Origin: Vombatus ursinus
Lineage: Eukaryota > Chordata > Mammalia > Diprotodontia > Vombatidae
Assembly (NCBI RefSeq): GCF_900497805.2
Contig: NW_020954590.1
Coordinates: 95,678,599 to 95,742,598 of the forward strand
Length of the DNA: 64,000 bases
Direction of reading: 5' to 3'
Below, in pieces: positions 22,136-33,118 of this stretch; positions within the stretch are counted from its first letter, which is position 1, and each line of letters begins with the position of its first letter. The notes beneath the pieces were generated by a model that saw only the letters and a list, made by a program, of their open reading frames with translations, was not told the DNA's origin and made no database searches. Both the position numbers and the translations under genes were made by a program.

Positions 22136-23200
22136 GTCTCCAAAGTACATCGAAGTTAAGCAATATTGGAAAAGTAAAGTGTATAAAGATTGGTGTGGTG
22201 GAGAGTTAATAGGTGGCTAACCAACCTGTCTCTAGATATCTTGGGTCCTGACAAATCCTAAATCTATCAGAACTAGAAATGTTACTGGAAAAATAATTAC
22301 ACTCAGGTCTGGGCTATTGTATCTGAAGCAAAAAACTATCAAATTCAGGTCTGTACACCTCAAATGCTGTAGATCTAAGGATGACTGTGGCTTAGGGCTT
22401 GGTCTGTTTTCCCAGATAAAGCCACTGTTATGTTCTCAGGGCAAAACTGGACCCTATGTGGCTGGGTACCTTTCAGAACATTCGACAAACTTTTTTCTCT
22501 GAGAGAGGAAGGATTTGTGTGATCTAAGTGGGAGGCTTGTAACTGTTTCCTGTGGTTTGGGCTTTGACGTTCTGTTCTGCTAAAGGCTAAATGGGTAGAG
22601 TTAACACTAAGTGAAGACTTCAGTTTCTAGCCAAAACAACAACAACAAAAGGAAATATATCCAAGAGCATAACTCAGTGGACTAAATCTGAGCTACCAGG
22701 CACCATGGATCTCAGTCTCAATTTAGCCAGCTCCACTCTAGGAGACTTTGAGCCAGCCTTAGACCAATCCGTTCATCCTTCCTCCAGTAAAACAATGGTG
22801 AATATCTGTCATGCATGCACATACCACCTAAGAGGCTGAAGATTCATTAATGGGCAGTATTTTAGCCCACTGCTCACGAAGGTAGCTGGAATGATAATTA
22901 AGGGATCTACAGACCACTAACTCACTACCAAACCCCTGAAGCTACTTTGTTTGGGATGTGGTGTAGGGAGCAAAAAGAGTGTGTTATTCAATAGCCTTTG
23001 TATGAGAGCAAGCAAAGGATATTAATTCAAAGATTTGTAAATGGCATCTACTCATCTGAATTGGCTGAATACCAGCATCAGCCTCAGAAAACACTGTTTA
23101 GTTTCCCACCTGTATATAAGGCCCTAAAAGCAAGTTGAACAAATGAATTTTGCCTTATATAAATTCCAGTGTTATAGCTTCTCCCAAAGAATTACACATG
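22136..23200. other. Repeat-free block (candidate conserved non-coding DNA)
   Basis: About 1 kb with no recognisable repeat. 22,560-23,150 is mixed-composition sequence with homeobox-like taatt/attaa cores (gataattaagg near 22,895; atattaattcaaag near 23,019). No splice-bounded open frame. Conservation is only a guess. Confidence 0.35.
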
Positions 23201-23204
23201 CATT

Positions 23205-23395
23205 CATAAGCAACATGGTTTAATGGAAAGAGTGCTGGTCTTGTCAGGAAGTTCAAATTTGACATCACTAGCTCCATTACCCTGGGAAAGTCACATAACC
23301 TCTCTAAGCCTCAGTTTCCACATCTATAAAATGGAAATAATAATGCCTTTAGTATCTATCTCACAGAATTATCATGAAGATCAAATTAAATAATC
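23205..23395 (+). mobile_element. MIR-type CORE-SINE
   Basis: gcaacatggtttaatggaaa, ccctgggaaagtcacataac, cctcagtttccacatctata, cacagaattatcatgaagat. Confidence 0.75.
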
Positions 23396-23416
23396 TCTCT
23401 CTCTCTATCTCATATA

Positions 23417-23456
<40 letters not shown>
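23393..23456. repeat. (CT)n and (GT)n microsatellite
   Basis: Short ctctctctct run followed by about 18 gt units at 23,419-23,454, seeded at the 3' end of the MIR. Confidence 0.93.
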
Positions 23457-23458
<2 letters not shown>

Positions 23459-23896
23459 TAGAGAGGTATATGTCAACTACAGATTTGGGTATAATTCTGC
23501 TATATATATTTCCCATTGCATATGACATATACATGTATACATAATTGAAATATGCACACATGTAATTAGAAAAATGTATAGAGGAATTGTAATGAATATA
23601 ACCAAAGTATAAATAAATGTAGTGAGGAGCTCTGAAAAAGAGCCAAGTAGCTCCTTGCCATAGTGTCATGGGTTCAAGGCTGAAAGGACCTGAGAAGCTT
23701 TGAGAAAGTCTAGTAATTTTTTTTCCATGATGCCATAGACCTTATTGCACGTGTAATACAGAGAGAAAGATAGAGCTTCCAGCAGCTATGGGGAACGTAT
23801 TGGCCACCAAAGAGTACATGAGCTAGACTTGTAGTTGCAGAAACCAGGACAGTTGGTGAACTATGTCTCAAGAGCTGGGAAATGTATTGAGTATGT

Positions 23897-23898
<2 letters not shown>

Positions 23899-23961
<63 letters not shown>

Positions 23962-24042
23962 AGAGAGAGAGAGAGACACAGAGAGAGAGTCAGAGACAGA
24001 GACAGAGACAGAAGGAGACAGAGAGAGACAGAGACAGAGAAT
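23899..24042. repeat. (GA)n / GAGACA microsatellite
   Basis: Pure ga repeats decaying into gagacagagaca units. Its open frames are runs of ER and SL only. Confidence 0.95.
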
Positions 24043-24267
24043 CTGACACCAGATTGGCTCTAGGACCCATAATAGTATTGAATGAAGCAGGATCTTGGCT
24101 AGTTGGTGCTATGAGTTTTGCAGGGATATTCCTTTATTAACCAGGTTAGGTTGTGGGTCATTATTCTTTCTTTACAAGCTTTTAAATAAACCCATTCAAT
24201 GTTTAAATGTTTTTGTTAACCTAGAGTGCTTGAAAGGAACCAAAGGTACTAAAAGAGAAAAATGCAA

Positions 24268-24400
24268 GCCAAATTCAATTCATTCAACATTTATTAAGAG
24301 TCTACTACGTGCCAGGCACTGTGCTAAGTGCTGGGGATACGAATAAAAAAAAATAGTTCCTGTCCTCAAAGGGCTTACAACCTAATGAGGGAAGACACAC
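24268..24400 (-). mobile_element. L2 3' terminus, antisense
   Basis: attcaacatttattaagagt, gtgccaggcactgtgctaag, caaagggcttacaacctaat. Confidence 0.85.
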
Positions 24401-24647
24401 AAAAGGAAGCTGGGGGAGGAGGGAAAGTGGTGAGGAGTCCACTAGGTGGTATGATGTTCTGTGTAGTTGAACCAAGCAGAGCTGCTGGGGGAAAATCAAG
24501 AGTTTCCAGATGTTTCTTGGACTTTCTTTGGGGGACTGGGGTAGGGGAGGGGGAGCAAGACATGGAAGTTATTATTAGAGAAACTTAACCTAGTCTTTGG
24601 GAGATAAGAACTTTGGTTCTGAGTCCACAGGTTACATGAAGATGTGT

Positions 24648-24652
24648 GTGTC

Positions 24653-24692
<40 letters not shown>

Positions 24693-24853
24693 AATAAACT
24701 TTCCTTCATTCTAGGCCTTTTCCTTTCCCACTCTTTCTATCATCTGGTACTCATGAAAGCCTGGCTCCCTATGAAAAACACGAGTCTCTGGCCACCTCTT
24801 CAGAACTGGGTGTTTCATCTTTCATGTCTTGTGACACATAGACCCAAGAGGAG

Positions 24854-24882
<29 letters not shown>
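24648..24882. repeat. (TG)n and (GGA)n microsatellites
   Basis: About 20 tg units at 24,648-24,687 and about ten gga units at 24,849-24,880. Between them is unremarkable sequence. Confidence 0.93.
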
Positions 24883-24884
<2 letters not shown>

Positions 24885-25019
24885 AGTGTTTGCTCGTTGC
24901 TGCCACTCTGCAGCCTCTCTTTTGAAGTTCACTCCATAAAACCTGGTCTAGATCCTTGTTTCAGCCATTTACCAGTCTCTGGGTTACTCGCCTTCTTATT
25001 TCAAGTAGTTCAGTAGCTA

Positions 25020-26191
25020 ACTTACAGTCTCTCTCCACTCTAATCCATGCCCTCATAGCATAAAACTTTAATGGATATGTTCACGTCCTTCAAACACCCT
25101 GGATCCCTAATTTATTAACTTCCTCAGCTCCCTGACCAACATTTTCATTTTACCTTAGTCACCCTCAGGGATGATGCCACCTTCATGATCCCGTACTCTG
25201 AAACTTCCCTCTGATCAGAAACCAGTATCCTTCCACCTCCCCATGTTACTGCTCTTAGCCCCTGAGAATCATCCACTGCTTCTATTCTTTACTTTTATCC
25301 CAGGCTATCATCCTTGTTCTAGCTTCCCCTCACAGTCATGACCCATTTTTGTTTAGTTTAACTGAATACGGTCCTCCACTCTTAAATATTCCATATTCCT
25401 GTTGTATCCTTGTGCAGGCCTTGCCAAACACCAACCTGGGTGGCTTTCACTATCTCTGCTTTTACTCATGCTAATGAATGCCTCTGGAGGAAGTCATACA
25501 ACCCTGTCAGTTTGGGACCCTTAAACTGGGTTTTCTAATGTTAATTGGGCCCTTAATGCAGTTTTTTTATATTCTTTTCCAATGGCCTCTTTACCACAGT
25601 CCCTACAGGTTTGGCTGTTCCAAACCTTCTCTTTTTTCCCTGAGCTTTTTACACTACACTTTCTCCCCTCTCTTGCTTTACTGAGAAAACAGAAGCCTTT
25701 CCCTCTAATTTCTTCTCCATTATTGTACTCCATCCCTCATTCTCTCCTTTTCTCCAGTCTCTTAGAAAAGGTGGCATCTCTTCTTGTGGTCATGGAATTA
25801 TATATTTAGAGGGAGTCTCAGAGGCTAGTTAGTATAACCCCTTTGTTTTACAGATGAGGAAATTGAGGAACAGGAAACTTGCCCAAGCTCACATAGGTAG
25901 TAAATGTCAAATGTAGTTCAGGATTTGAATCCAGGCCTTCTGATTCCAGAGCCAGTGCTCTTTCACTGTACCATGCTGCCTTACCCATGCTAACCCCTCC
26001 ATTTATGCCCTTGCCTGACTCATAGTAGACATTTGATAGAGTCTCATTGATTAATCCACTAACCTCATCTCTTCTGGGAGCTTACCTTTCTGTCTCTCTT
26101 CTTTCCTTCCTTTCACACCAAATGTTCTTTGTCTCTCCAATCTCTCCATCTTTTGTATCTTTCCTTGCTTATTATAGATATGTCCAGGTCT
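25020..26191 (+). mobile_element. L2 ORF2 5' part (long, interrupted copy)
   Basis: cttgctttactgagaaaacag, ctccatccctcattctctcc and cttagaaaaggtggcatctc match the part of L2 ORF2 upstream of the RT core. A Mar1 interrupts it at 25.81-25.98 kb, and an L1 lands at 26,192. It probably resumes at 28.4 kb with the RT region, as one old copy. The 5' boundary is uncertain. Confidence 0.65.
25810..25983 (-). mobile_element. Mar1-type CORE-SINE, antisense, inside L2
   Basis: gagggagtctcagaggctag, ttacagatgaggaaattgag, ggatttgaatccaggccttc, cactgtaccatgctgcc. L2 sequence continues on both sides. Confidence 0.82.
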
Positions 26192-26702
26192 AACTATGCC
26201 CAATGGGCTATAAAACTGTGCATACCCTTTGACCCAGCAATACCACTAAGAGGTCTGCATCCCAAAGAGATCCCCACCAAAAAAGGAAAAGGACATGTTT
26301 GTACAAAAATATTTATAGCAACTCTTTTTGTGGAGGCTAAGAATTGGAAATTGAGGGGATGCCCATCAATTGGGGAATGACTGACCAAGTTGTGGTATAT
26401 GATTGTAATGGAATACTATTGTGCTACAAGAAATAATGAGCAGGATGCTTTCAGAAAGTCCTGGGAAGACCTACACGAACTGATACAGAGTGAAGTGAGT
26501 AGAAATGGGAGAACACCGGGCACAGTAACAGCAATATTGTATGGTGAACAACTATGAATGACTTAGCTATTCTTGGCAATACAATGATCCAAGACAACCC
26601 CAAAGGACTCATGATGAAAAATGCAATCTATTTCCCGAGTCAGAACTGATGGTGTCTGCATACAGATGGAAACATACCATTTTTCACTTTCCTCCCTCTC
26701 TT

Positions 26703-26745
26703 TGTTCCTTTCTTCCTTCCTTCCTTCCTTCTTTCTTTCTTTCCT

Positions 26746-26789
<44 letters not shown>

Positions 26790-26801
26790 TCNNNNNNNNN
26801 N

Positions 26802-26848
<47 letters not shown>

Positions 26849-26900
26849 CTATTTTTTCTTTCCTTCCTTTCTCTCTCTCTTTCTATTTCTTTCTTTCTCT
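26703..26900. repeat. (CTTT)n microsatellite within the L1 3' UTR
   Basis: Long ctttctttcttt array grown from the pyrimidine tract of the L1 3' UTR. Contains the assembly gap, so its true length is unknown. Confidence 0.95.
26792..26801. other. Assembly gap, 10 N
   Basis: Ten n characters inside the CTTT array. The round number suggests a placeholder rather than a measured size. Confidence 0.99.
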
Positions 26901-27116
26901 CAGTTCAAGTTTTCTTCCACAAAATGACTAATATGAAAATATGTTTTACATGATTGAAGGTGTATAATCTAAATCAGATTACTTACTGTGTCAGGGAGGG
27001 GAAGAGGAAAGAGGAAGAGATAGAATTTGGAACTCAAAACTTTAAAAAATGTTAAAATTATTTTTACATGTAATTGGAGAAAAATAAAATATCATTTTTT
27101 TAAAATGCCCAGGTCT

Positions 27117-28395
27117 CCTGTTAGAGAAAAAGAGGGAAAATTTTTGGAAAACACTACATACCCTCTACCAAGGGTTATTGATAGAGAAAAAGAGGGAGAA
27201 ATGTAATAAACTCTACACATGCATCTTCTACTTTCTTTTTATTGAGCCTGCCACACGCCAAATCTGTTGAGGGCCAATACTCTAAGGATCATCTAGGCAT
27301 TGACCAGTAGAGCACCTGGAAACTGGACCTCGAACATTAAATACATAACTTTGCTCAGGAGAGCTATTTAATGAGAATTAACAGGCACATATGCTATAGG
27401 GAAAATTTGTAGCCCAATAACAAAAATACAGACCTAGTATGAACTGAGACCTTGAAAGCACATAGATTTCCAGGGGAAATTCCTAGCTTAACAAAAACAT
27501 ATAAACATGTAAAAATATTCCTATCTAAGTAGGGTAGAATCCTTAATAACAATTCTAAAAATATAAGATCACAATTATGGCAATGGGTTATTAATCAGTA
27601 TCTGTTATTGTTCTAGCAAGGCCTGCCATGTCATCAGCTAAGAAGAGTGTAAGAACCAAGGAGTACTCCTTAGACCACCAGAAAATGAGAGAGACTAGGA
27701 GAGAGGGAGAGGTGAGCTCCTAGAAGAGATGAGATCAGATGAAAGAGTTGGAGAAAGAGATAAAAGAGAGGGAAGACCTCAGCCTCTGTTCTCTTCATCA
27801 TCAACTGGGAGAAAAGAGAACTAGGACAAAGAGAGGGCCAAAAAAGTTTTTACTCTCCTGTTCAGTCAAAAGAAAAGAGAGAGAGGGTCAATAGAAAGAC
27901 TCAGAAAACCAACTGCTACAGCCAGTCAATTCTGATTATGCATTCCTAGTTATGTCCCTTTTTGCTAGGGTGCAGATCTGTTCCATAGCTCCTCCTCCAA
28001 TGATAATATCATTGGAGTAATATCTCTTCTCCATATTCCAATGTCTTTCAACTCTTTTGGGTCAGTAGGGGTGGGGTCCCTTTTCCAAGAAAGGAGATGA
28101 TTTTGAGTCTAGAGGATCTTGCCCTATTAATAAATAGAAAGCTCCCCGCCCCATGTTATCCATAAAGACTGCTCTTCCTGGCACCTATTGTCCTGGTTAG
28201 AGAGAAACAAATGAGGTACAAAGTGACTCTCCTTCTTCCTTCCCTTCCAATTACAAACTTGGTGCCAGTTCTTAACTACAGTTTTGCCAAGGATGGCTAA
28301 ACAGGAAGGCTCATAAAACTAAAAACAAAAACAAAAACAAAAATCTTGGCTTGACCTGCCATAACCTTGAGCTAATGTCCTAGGTATTTTCTACT
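27117..28395. other. Unclassified block between two L2 pieces
   Basis: About 1.3 kb that interrupts the L2 reading and belongs to no family I recognise. It has a repeated tagagaaaaagaggg (27,123 and 27,182), a purine-rich part at 27,660-27,910, an 11-bp inverted repeat at 27,995-28,017, and (AAAAAC)n at 28,320-28,342. It may be an old insertion of unknown type. Confidence 0.45.
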
Positions 28396-28737
28396 TTTTA
28401 CCACCAAACTACGGAAAATATTGTCTATACTTGCTTCCCAAGGCCCTATCCTGGGTTCTATTCTCTTTTCTCTATACATTCCCTCTTTCAGAGATCTCAT
28501 CAGCTCCCATGGGTTCAATGATCTCCAGTCAGATGATTCTAAATCTATATATCTAGTCTCTTGACTTTCTTCTGCATTGCCAACTCCTGACTAGAAATCT
28601 CCACCTAGAAGTCCCAACAAAACCTTCACTTAACACCTTCCAAATTCTTTTCTTATCCCTACTCTCCATCACTGCCATTAACAAATCAATCCTCCTCCAA
28701 AATGCTCTATTCTTTTCTTTTTTAAAAGATAACACCA

Positions 28738-28880
28738 GGGGCAGTTAGGTGGTACAGTGGATAGAGCACTGGCCCTGGAGTCAGGAGGACCTGAGTTCAA
28801 ATCTGGCCTTAGACACTTGACATTTACTAGCTGTGTGATCCTGGGCAAGTCACTTAACCCCAATTGCCTCAAAAAAAAAA
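28738..28880 (+). mobile_element. tRNA-headed SINE, short poly-A form, inside L2
   Basis: Full length: ggggcagttaggtggtacag to gtcacttaaccccaattgcctc plus A-tail. Perfect 13-bp target duplication aaagataacacca at 28,725-28,737 and 28,881-28,893. The L2 text reads through when the SINE is ignored. Confidence 0.96.
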
Positions 28881-28941
28881 AAAGATAACACCATCATCCC
28901 AGTTACCCAGGTTTGCAACCTTGAAGTTATCCTTAACTCTT

Positions 28942-28943
<2 letters not shown>

Positions 28944-29002
<59 letters not shown>
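28944..29002. repeat. (CT)n microsatellite
   Basis: About 29 ct units within the L2. It gives an LSLSLS run in the overlapping frame. Confidence 0.95.
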
Positions 29003-29003
<1 letters not shown>

Positions 29004-29774
29004 CTCCCCACCCCCCAAATACACAGAGCTCAATCAATTGCTAAGTCTTGATTATTCTGCCTCTACATCTCTGGCATTCATCTTCATGTTCCTACTCACA
29101 TGACCATTACTCTAGCTCAGGTCCTTATCACTTATCATGTGACTGTTTGCAACAGCCTCTTAATTGGCCATCCTGCTTTTGGTCTGTTCCTTCTCCAATG
29201 TACCCTCCACAGAGTTCCAAAATAAACTTCCTAAATGACAGATTTGACCTTATCATTCCCTTGTTCAAAAATCTTCTGTGGCTCTCTACTGCCTCAAGGA
29301 TAAAATGCACATTTCTTAGCATGGTAGTTATAAGTTTACACTATCTGGCTACCATCTAACCTTTTCAGATTTACTTCATATTATGGCCCGTCCCACATTT
29401 TCCATTCTAGTCAAACTGGCCTGCTAGCTTGTCAAGTTAGCTCTATGCCACCTTCCATCTCAATTTCTTTGCACAAGCTGACCCTTATGTTGGGAATGCA
29501 TATTTCCTCACCTCTACTTCTAACTGCCTTCAAGGCTTAGCTCAGGGTTTATCTCTAGTAAGGGACCTTCCTTATCTCCCCAGTCACTAGTGTTTTCCCT
29601 CCCCCCAAATTTCCTTATATTTACTTGTATATGTACACATTGTCTTCCTCTACTTATTGTAAGCTTCTTATGGGCTGGGGTGATTTCATTTTCATCATTA
29701 GTCCACAGAGCTCAGCACTGGGCTTCACACATAGAAAGTGCTTGATAAATGGTTGAATTGAATTAAATAGGTTG

Positions 29775-30770
29775 TCTGAAGGCTCAATCAATTCAGATAC
29801 TACCTTTTCCAAAAAGACTTTCCTGAGTCCCTTTGTTTGTAATGACCTTTCCCCTCAGACCTTGCAAAGAAATTTGTTTTGTAATTTTCTAATATATTTA
29901 CCATATTGTGCTGTATATATCTATCTATCTATCTAGGTTGATGCCATTTCCCCATAACTAGATTGTAATCTTCTTAAAATTTTTTTTTGTTCATTTAAAA
30001 CTTAAATACAAAAGGAGAAAAGAAAAAAGGACATTTCCTTGCACATAGCAGAGCATAGAGTATTCAGTATAAAACAATAAATTTCCATTTCAAACAGTTT
30101 ACTTTTTTTTGAAACCTATGTAATAAATACCACACATTGTTTTCAAAGCTACTCAGCTTTTCTGTGCTTCTTTCTAAGTTTTCTTTTGTTCTCTGCTATG
30201 CATTTATTATTTTTTTCTCCCTCACTCCCCACCCTGCCCTAGAGAAGGCTGTAAGTAATGACTATATACATATACACACACATACATACATACATATATA
30301 CACATACATATACACACATATACATATATGCAAGACCATATTGCACATCACTCTGTTTGTCAGTTCTTTCTCTGGAGGTGGATAGCATCTTCCTTCATAG
30401 GTCCAAGTCTTTTCATGTTCTTCTAAAATAAATCAGCTTGTCATTTCTTATGTCACAGTAGTATTCCATCATAATCACATACCACTACTTGTTTAATCAT
30501 TCCCCAATTGAAGGCTATTTATCATTTTAGCCAATCTAATAGATGTAAGATGATATCTCAAAGTTGTTTTAATTTGCATTTCTCTAAGCAGTAATGATTT
30601 AGAACATTTTTTCACATGACTATACATACTTTTGATTTCTTCATCAAAAACCTGTCTATTCATTTCCCTTTTGATTGTAATCTTCTTAAGAGAAGGGACT
30701 ATGTACTTTGTATCTCCTCCAGTGCCTAGCACAGGGCTCTGAACACATTTGGTACTAAATCAATGTTCAA
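29775..30770 (+). mobile_element. L2 3' end split by an L1
   Basis: Left part 29,775-29,977 (ctttcctgagtccctttgtt to ctagattgtaatcttcttaa). It continues at 30,673 with gattgtaatcttcttaagag and ends agtgcctagcacagggctct...aaatcaatg. The break is exactly the L1 insertion. Confidence 0.88.
29978..30672 (-). mobile_element. Truncated L1 inserted antisense into L2
   Basis: The minus strand encodes MNRQVFDEEIKSMYSHVKKC and [20 protein letters not shown], the L1 ORF2 C-terminal region (human [26 protein letters not shown]). After IRLAKM it jumps to the last part before the 3' UTR, so there is an internal deletion. The A-tail appears as a T-run at 29,980. Perfect 17-bp target duplication gattgtaatcttcttaa at 29,961-29,977 and 30,673-30,689. 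AC/AT-rich simple repeat at 30,265-30,332. Confidence 0.94.
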
Positions 30771-30779
30771 GTATTTATA

Positions 30780-30960
30780 TGGCTAAAACGTCACTAAATT
30801 GTACAAAGAAACAGAGTGCCTTAATGGATAGAAAGCCAGGAACACCCAGGTTAAATTCCTGGACACTTACTTTTCAGGAGCCCCAAGAAGCATCCTAAGA
30901 CCCTAAGTCCTAGTAGAGAAGGTGCTGCCCTGCATTTGTAGAAGGAGTTCCCTTGCCTTC
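30780..30960 (+). mobile_element. SINE with an uncommon tail
   Basis: Decayed tRNA-like head (agagtgccttaatggataga, ccaggaacacccaggtta), then ctaagaccctaagtcc and gagaaggtgctgccctgcat...gtagaaggagttccc. The tail matches the SINE at 36.92-37.17 kb. Confidence 0.55.
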
Positions 30961-31149
30961 CAGTTCCCTGGGCCAATGGAATCTGGTGTTTCTTTTGCAG
31001 CATAAGCCTCTGGAACCTTCCTGTTCCTCCTGGCCTCACTTCTTTCAGCTGCTCAGGATTCCACACCCCAGCATTCCACTTGACCCTTGTCCATTCTACC
31101 ATGGTTCAGAACTTTCTCTCCTACTTCACCTTCAACAGAACAGGGTAGT

Positions 31150-31372
31150 ATGGCAGAAAAAAAAACAGTGTACTGAGTATCAAAAGGCCTGGGCTCTGAC
31201 ATTCAACACTTTGATGACCTTTAAGGGTGTGTTACCTTCCTGAAACTCAGTTTTCTTATATTTAAAATAGGGATAACAATACTTGTACCATCTGCCTCAC
31301 AGGGTTTATGGGAGGAAAACTTTGCAAAGCAAAAAGTGCTACATACTGTTGAGTTATTGTTATTATCAAATT
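31150..31372 (+). mobile_element. MIR-type CORE-SINE
   Basis: caaaaggcctgggctctgac, aaactcagttttcttatatt, cctcacagggtttatgggag, gcaaagcaaaaagtgctaca. Confidence 0.72.
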
Positions 31373-31549
31373 TTTCCTGGCTCATACCATATCCCCAGGG
31401 GTTCTGCTAGGTGACACACAGGCTAATCTAATGAAATTACATGTTAATTTCATTCCATTCCATTCAGATCAAGAATGACAGGATGTGAGCACAAACTCAT
31501 TGAACGGTAAAACAGCAGAACATCATGATTACTTGCATATATATATGTC

Positions 31550-31885
31550 ATAATAGCTAGCCTTTATATAGTGCTTTAAGGTTTGCAAATTGCTTTCCAG
31601 ATAATATTTAGTTTAACAATGATAATAACAATAACTAAAATTTACATAGCACTACTTATGTGCCAGACACTGTGTTAAACACTTGCAATTATTATTTCAC
31701 TGATTTTCACAACAATCCTGGGAGGTAGGTGCTATTACTATCCATATTTTATGGATGAGAAAACTGAGACTGAGGAAAGTCAAATGACTTATTCGGAGTC
31801 ACAAAGCTAGTAAGTGTCTGAGGTGAGATTTGAACACAAGACTTCTGACTCTGGGTCCAAAGCTTTATCCACTTTACACTTAGAT
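31550..31885 (-). mobile_element. MIR/Ther CORE-SINE, antisense, tail part doubled
   Basis: tagctagcctttatatagtg and ggtttgcaaattgctttcc give one tail, then aactaaaatttacatagcac starts a second. From cacaacaatcctgggaggta onward it is a complete antisense body ending gctttatccactttacac. Two copies or a partial tandem. Confidence 0.75.
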
Positions 31886-31889
31886 GTTA

Positions 31890-32585
31890 GTGATTAATTA
31901 TTGTCAGTAGATGGTTGAGTAGCCATAGATCAGTATTCAACCCTGGCACTTTCCTCCCTGGCCTGTAAAGCAATACTTGTTGGCCTAAGGCAGAGTTGCA
32001 CCCAGTATGCTGTGACTTCTTCATTCAGCTGGCTTATTGTGGCTATAATCCCTCTTATTATTATCCCTCTGTATTGTCTGAGGATATGTATTCTTTTCTG
32101 ATTGGTCTATGCTGGTATAGGCTGATACCATCCTCTGTACTAGCCTCACCCAGCCTCACCCAGCCCTCACTTAGGGCCTTCAACTAGAGCACACTCATCT
32201 CAATGATTTATGAGTCTGCTTCCAAGTCCTCCATGTTTAGCATGTCATTCCAAGCCAAGCTCCTACCCAACAATCATTTAGGCTATTGACCTTCGGGAAA
32301 CAGTGGCTTCTTCCTACACCTCTGGATGTGTTCATTTAGCTCAGTCATTTAACACTTTACTAATCCATCCTGCTTGGTGAAAGCGAATGGTAGCAGGTAG
32401 AGGGCCAAGGGCACTGGCCCTAAGACACTGAGAGGAAAGCACACAGTACTCTCTGTTAATTAAGGCTGACCCATTGGTGACCTAGGGTGAAACATTTATC
32501 ATTTCATAAAGGGCTGTCTTGAGCTCAGAATCGAATAGGAGGAAAAGGGCAGGATAGATTGCACTTAGAAATGACTTAATGCTTT
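31890..32585. other. Unassigned
   Basis: No family recognised. A small doubled cctcacccag at 32,144-32,164. Confidence 0.4.
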
Positions 32586-32589
32586 TAGT

Positions 32590-32975
32590 TATCCCACACT
32601 TATGCTGACGAAAAAACTACATCTTTTTAATGTCAGTATTCTTCCAGTGATGCTATATGACTGAAACACTGAATGCCACATTCTCCAAAGAATCAAAATT
32701 TTGAGTGAATCAAAGAACATTAGCAAGATAAATGTTGTGTATAATAATGATGGCTTATACACAAGAAATGGAAAAAAGAGAGATCCTTCAGGAAGCACAT
32801 GATCAGTAAAGGGAGTTTAACCATCATTTGGTGAGAGCTTGTGCCTGCCTATGAGATATTAGAAGACCCAGAGATTTGGGGGAAAACTTGACATACATTG
32901 GGTAAATCCTCTATGGAGAGTTTATGGGAGGATATGGACAGGAGTTGAGCATAATGAAAAAGAGCAAATGATTTG
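32590..32975 (+). mobile_element. Possible RTE-type LINE fragment
   Basis: A frame near 32,610-32,680 reads KLHLFNVSILPVMLYD then NTE, like the ILPALLYGCETW box of RTE-type LINEs. Later gagagtttatgggaggatatggacagg resembles the region just before the stop. Heavily decayed. Confidence 0.4.
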
Positions 32976-33118
32976 CCAACTGCTGGAGGGATTATTCACA
33001 TTGATAAGAGCCCAGATCTATTGAAATATTGAAGTATAAAGGTCTATCAGTGCCTTAACTGCAAGAAGTGAACAGTGTGAGAATATAAGGCTTTAGGGAA
33101 GAGAGTGTGGAGGAAGGG

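Larger units (their letters stand above)
26192..27104 (+). mobile_element. 5'-truncated marsupial L1: ORF2 C-terminus and 3' UTR
   Basis: Encodes WAIKLCIPFDPAIPLRG, then CTKIFIATLFVEAKNWKL and CPSIGE. These are the L1 ORF2 C-terminal motifs (human FDPAIPLLG, ...MFIAALFTIAKTWN). The 3' UTR contains a swollen CTTT tract and ends atgtaattggagaaaaataa plus an A-rich tail. Flanking copies of atg(t/c)ccaggtct at 26,180-26,191 and 27,105-27,116 are a 12-bp target duplication with one mismatch. The host is an L2. Confidence 0.92.
28400..29770 (+). mobile_element. L2 ORF2 RT region to 3' end (same copy as 25.0 kb?)
   Basis: cctatcctgggttctattctc corresponds to the GPLLF RT box, gagatctcatcagctcccat to the next segment, then catcatcccagttacccagg, aaataaacttcctaaatgac, and the terminus agctcagcactgggcttcac...gcttgataaatggttg. 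A SINE and a (CT)n array interrupt it. Frames are broken throughout. Confidence 0.85.

Noticed and set aside
23110-23125. TATA-like tatataagg
   Set aside because: A single short motif in AT-rich DNA with no CpG or start-site context.
23835-24140. 101-codon frame with long ERER runs
   Set aside because: It is the translation of a (GA)n microsatellite. The same holds for the FLSF, SLSL, THTH and VCVC frames at 26.6, 28.9, 19.1 and 23.7 kb.
24849-24880. Run of arginine codons (RRRRRRRRRR) in the frame 24,597-25,016
   Set aside because: Comes from (GGA)n next to a (TG)n; the frame has no other feature.
27120-28395. Possible solo LTR of an old endogenous retrovirus
   Set aside because: It starts tgttag and holds an aataaa-like signal, but I find no matching ca end, no flanking duplication and no family I recognise. 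Left as unclassified.
28738-28880. tRNA gene (head of the SINE)
   Set aside because: The tRNA-like head with B-box-like gttcaaat is followed by SINE body, A-tail and target duplication. The same head recurs many times in the window.
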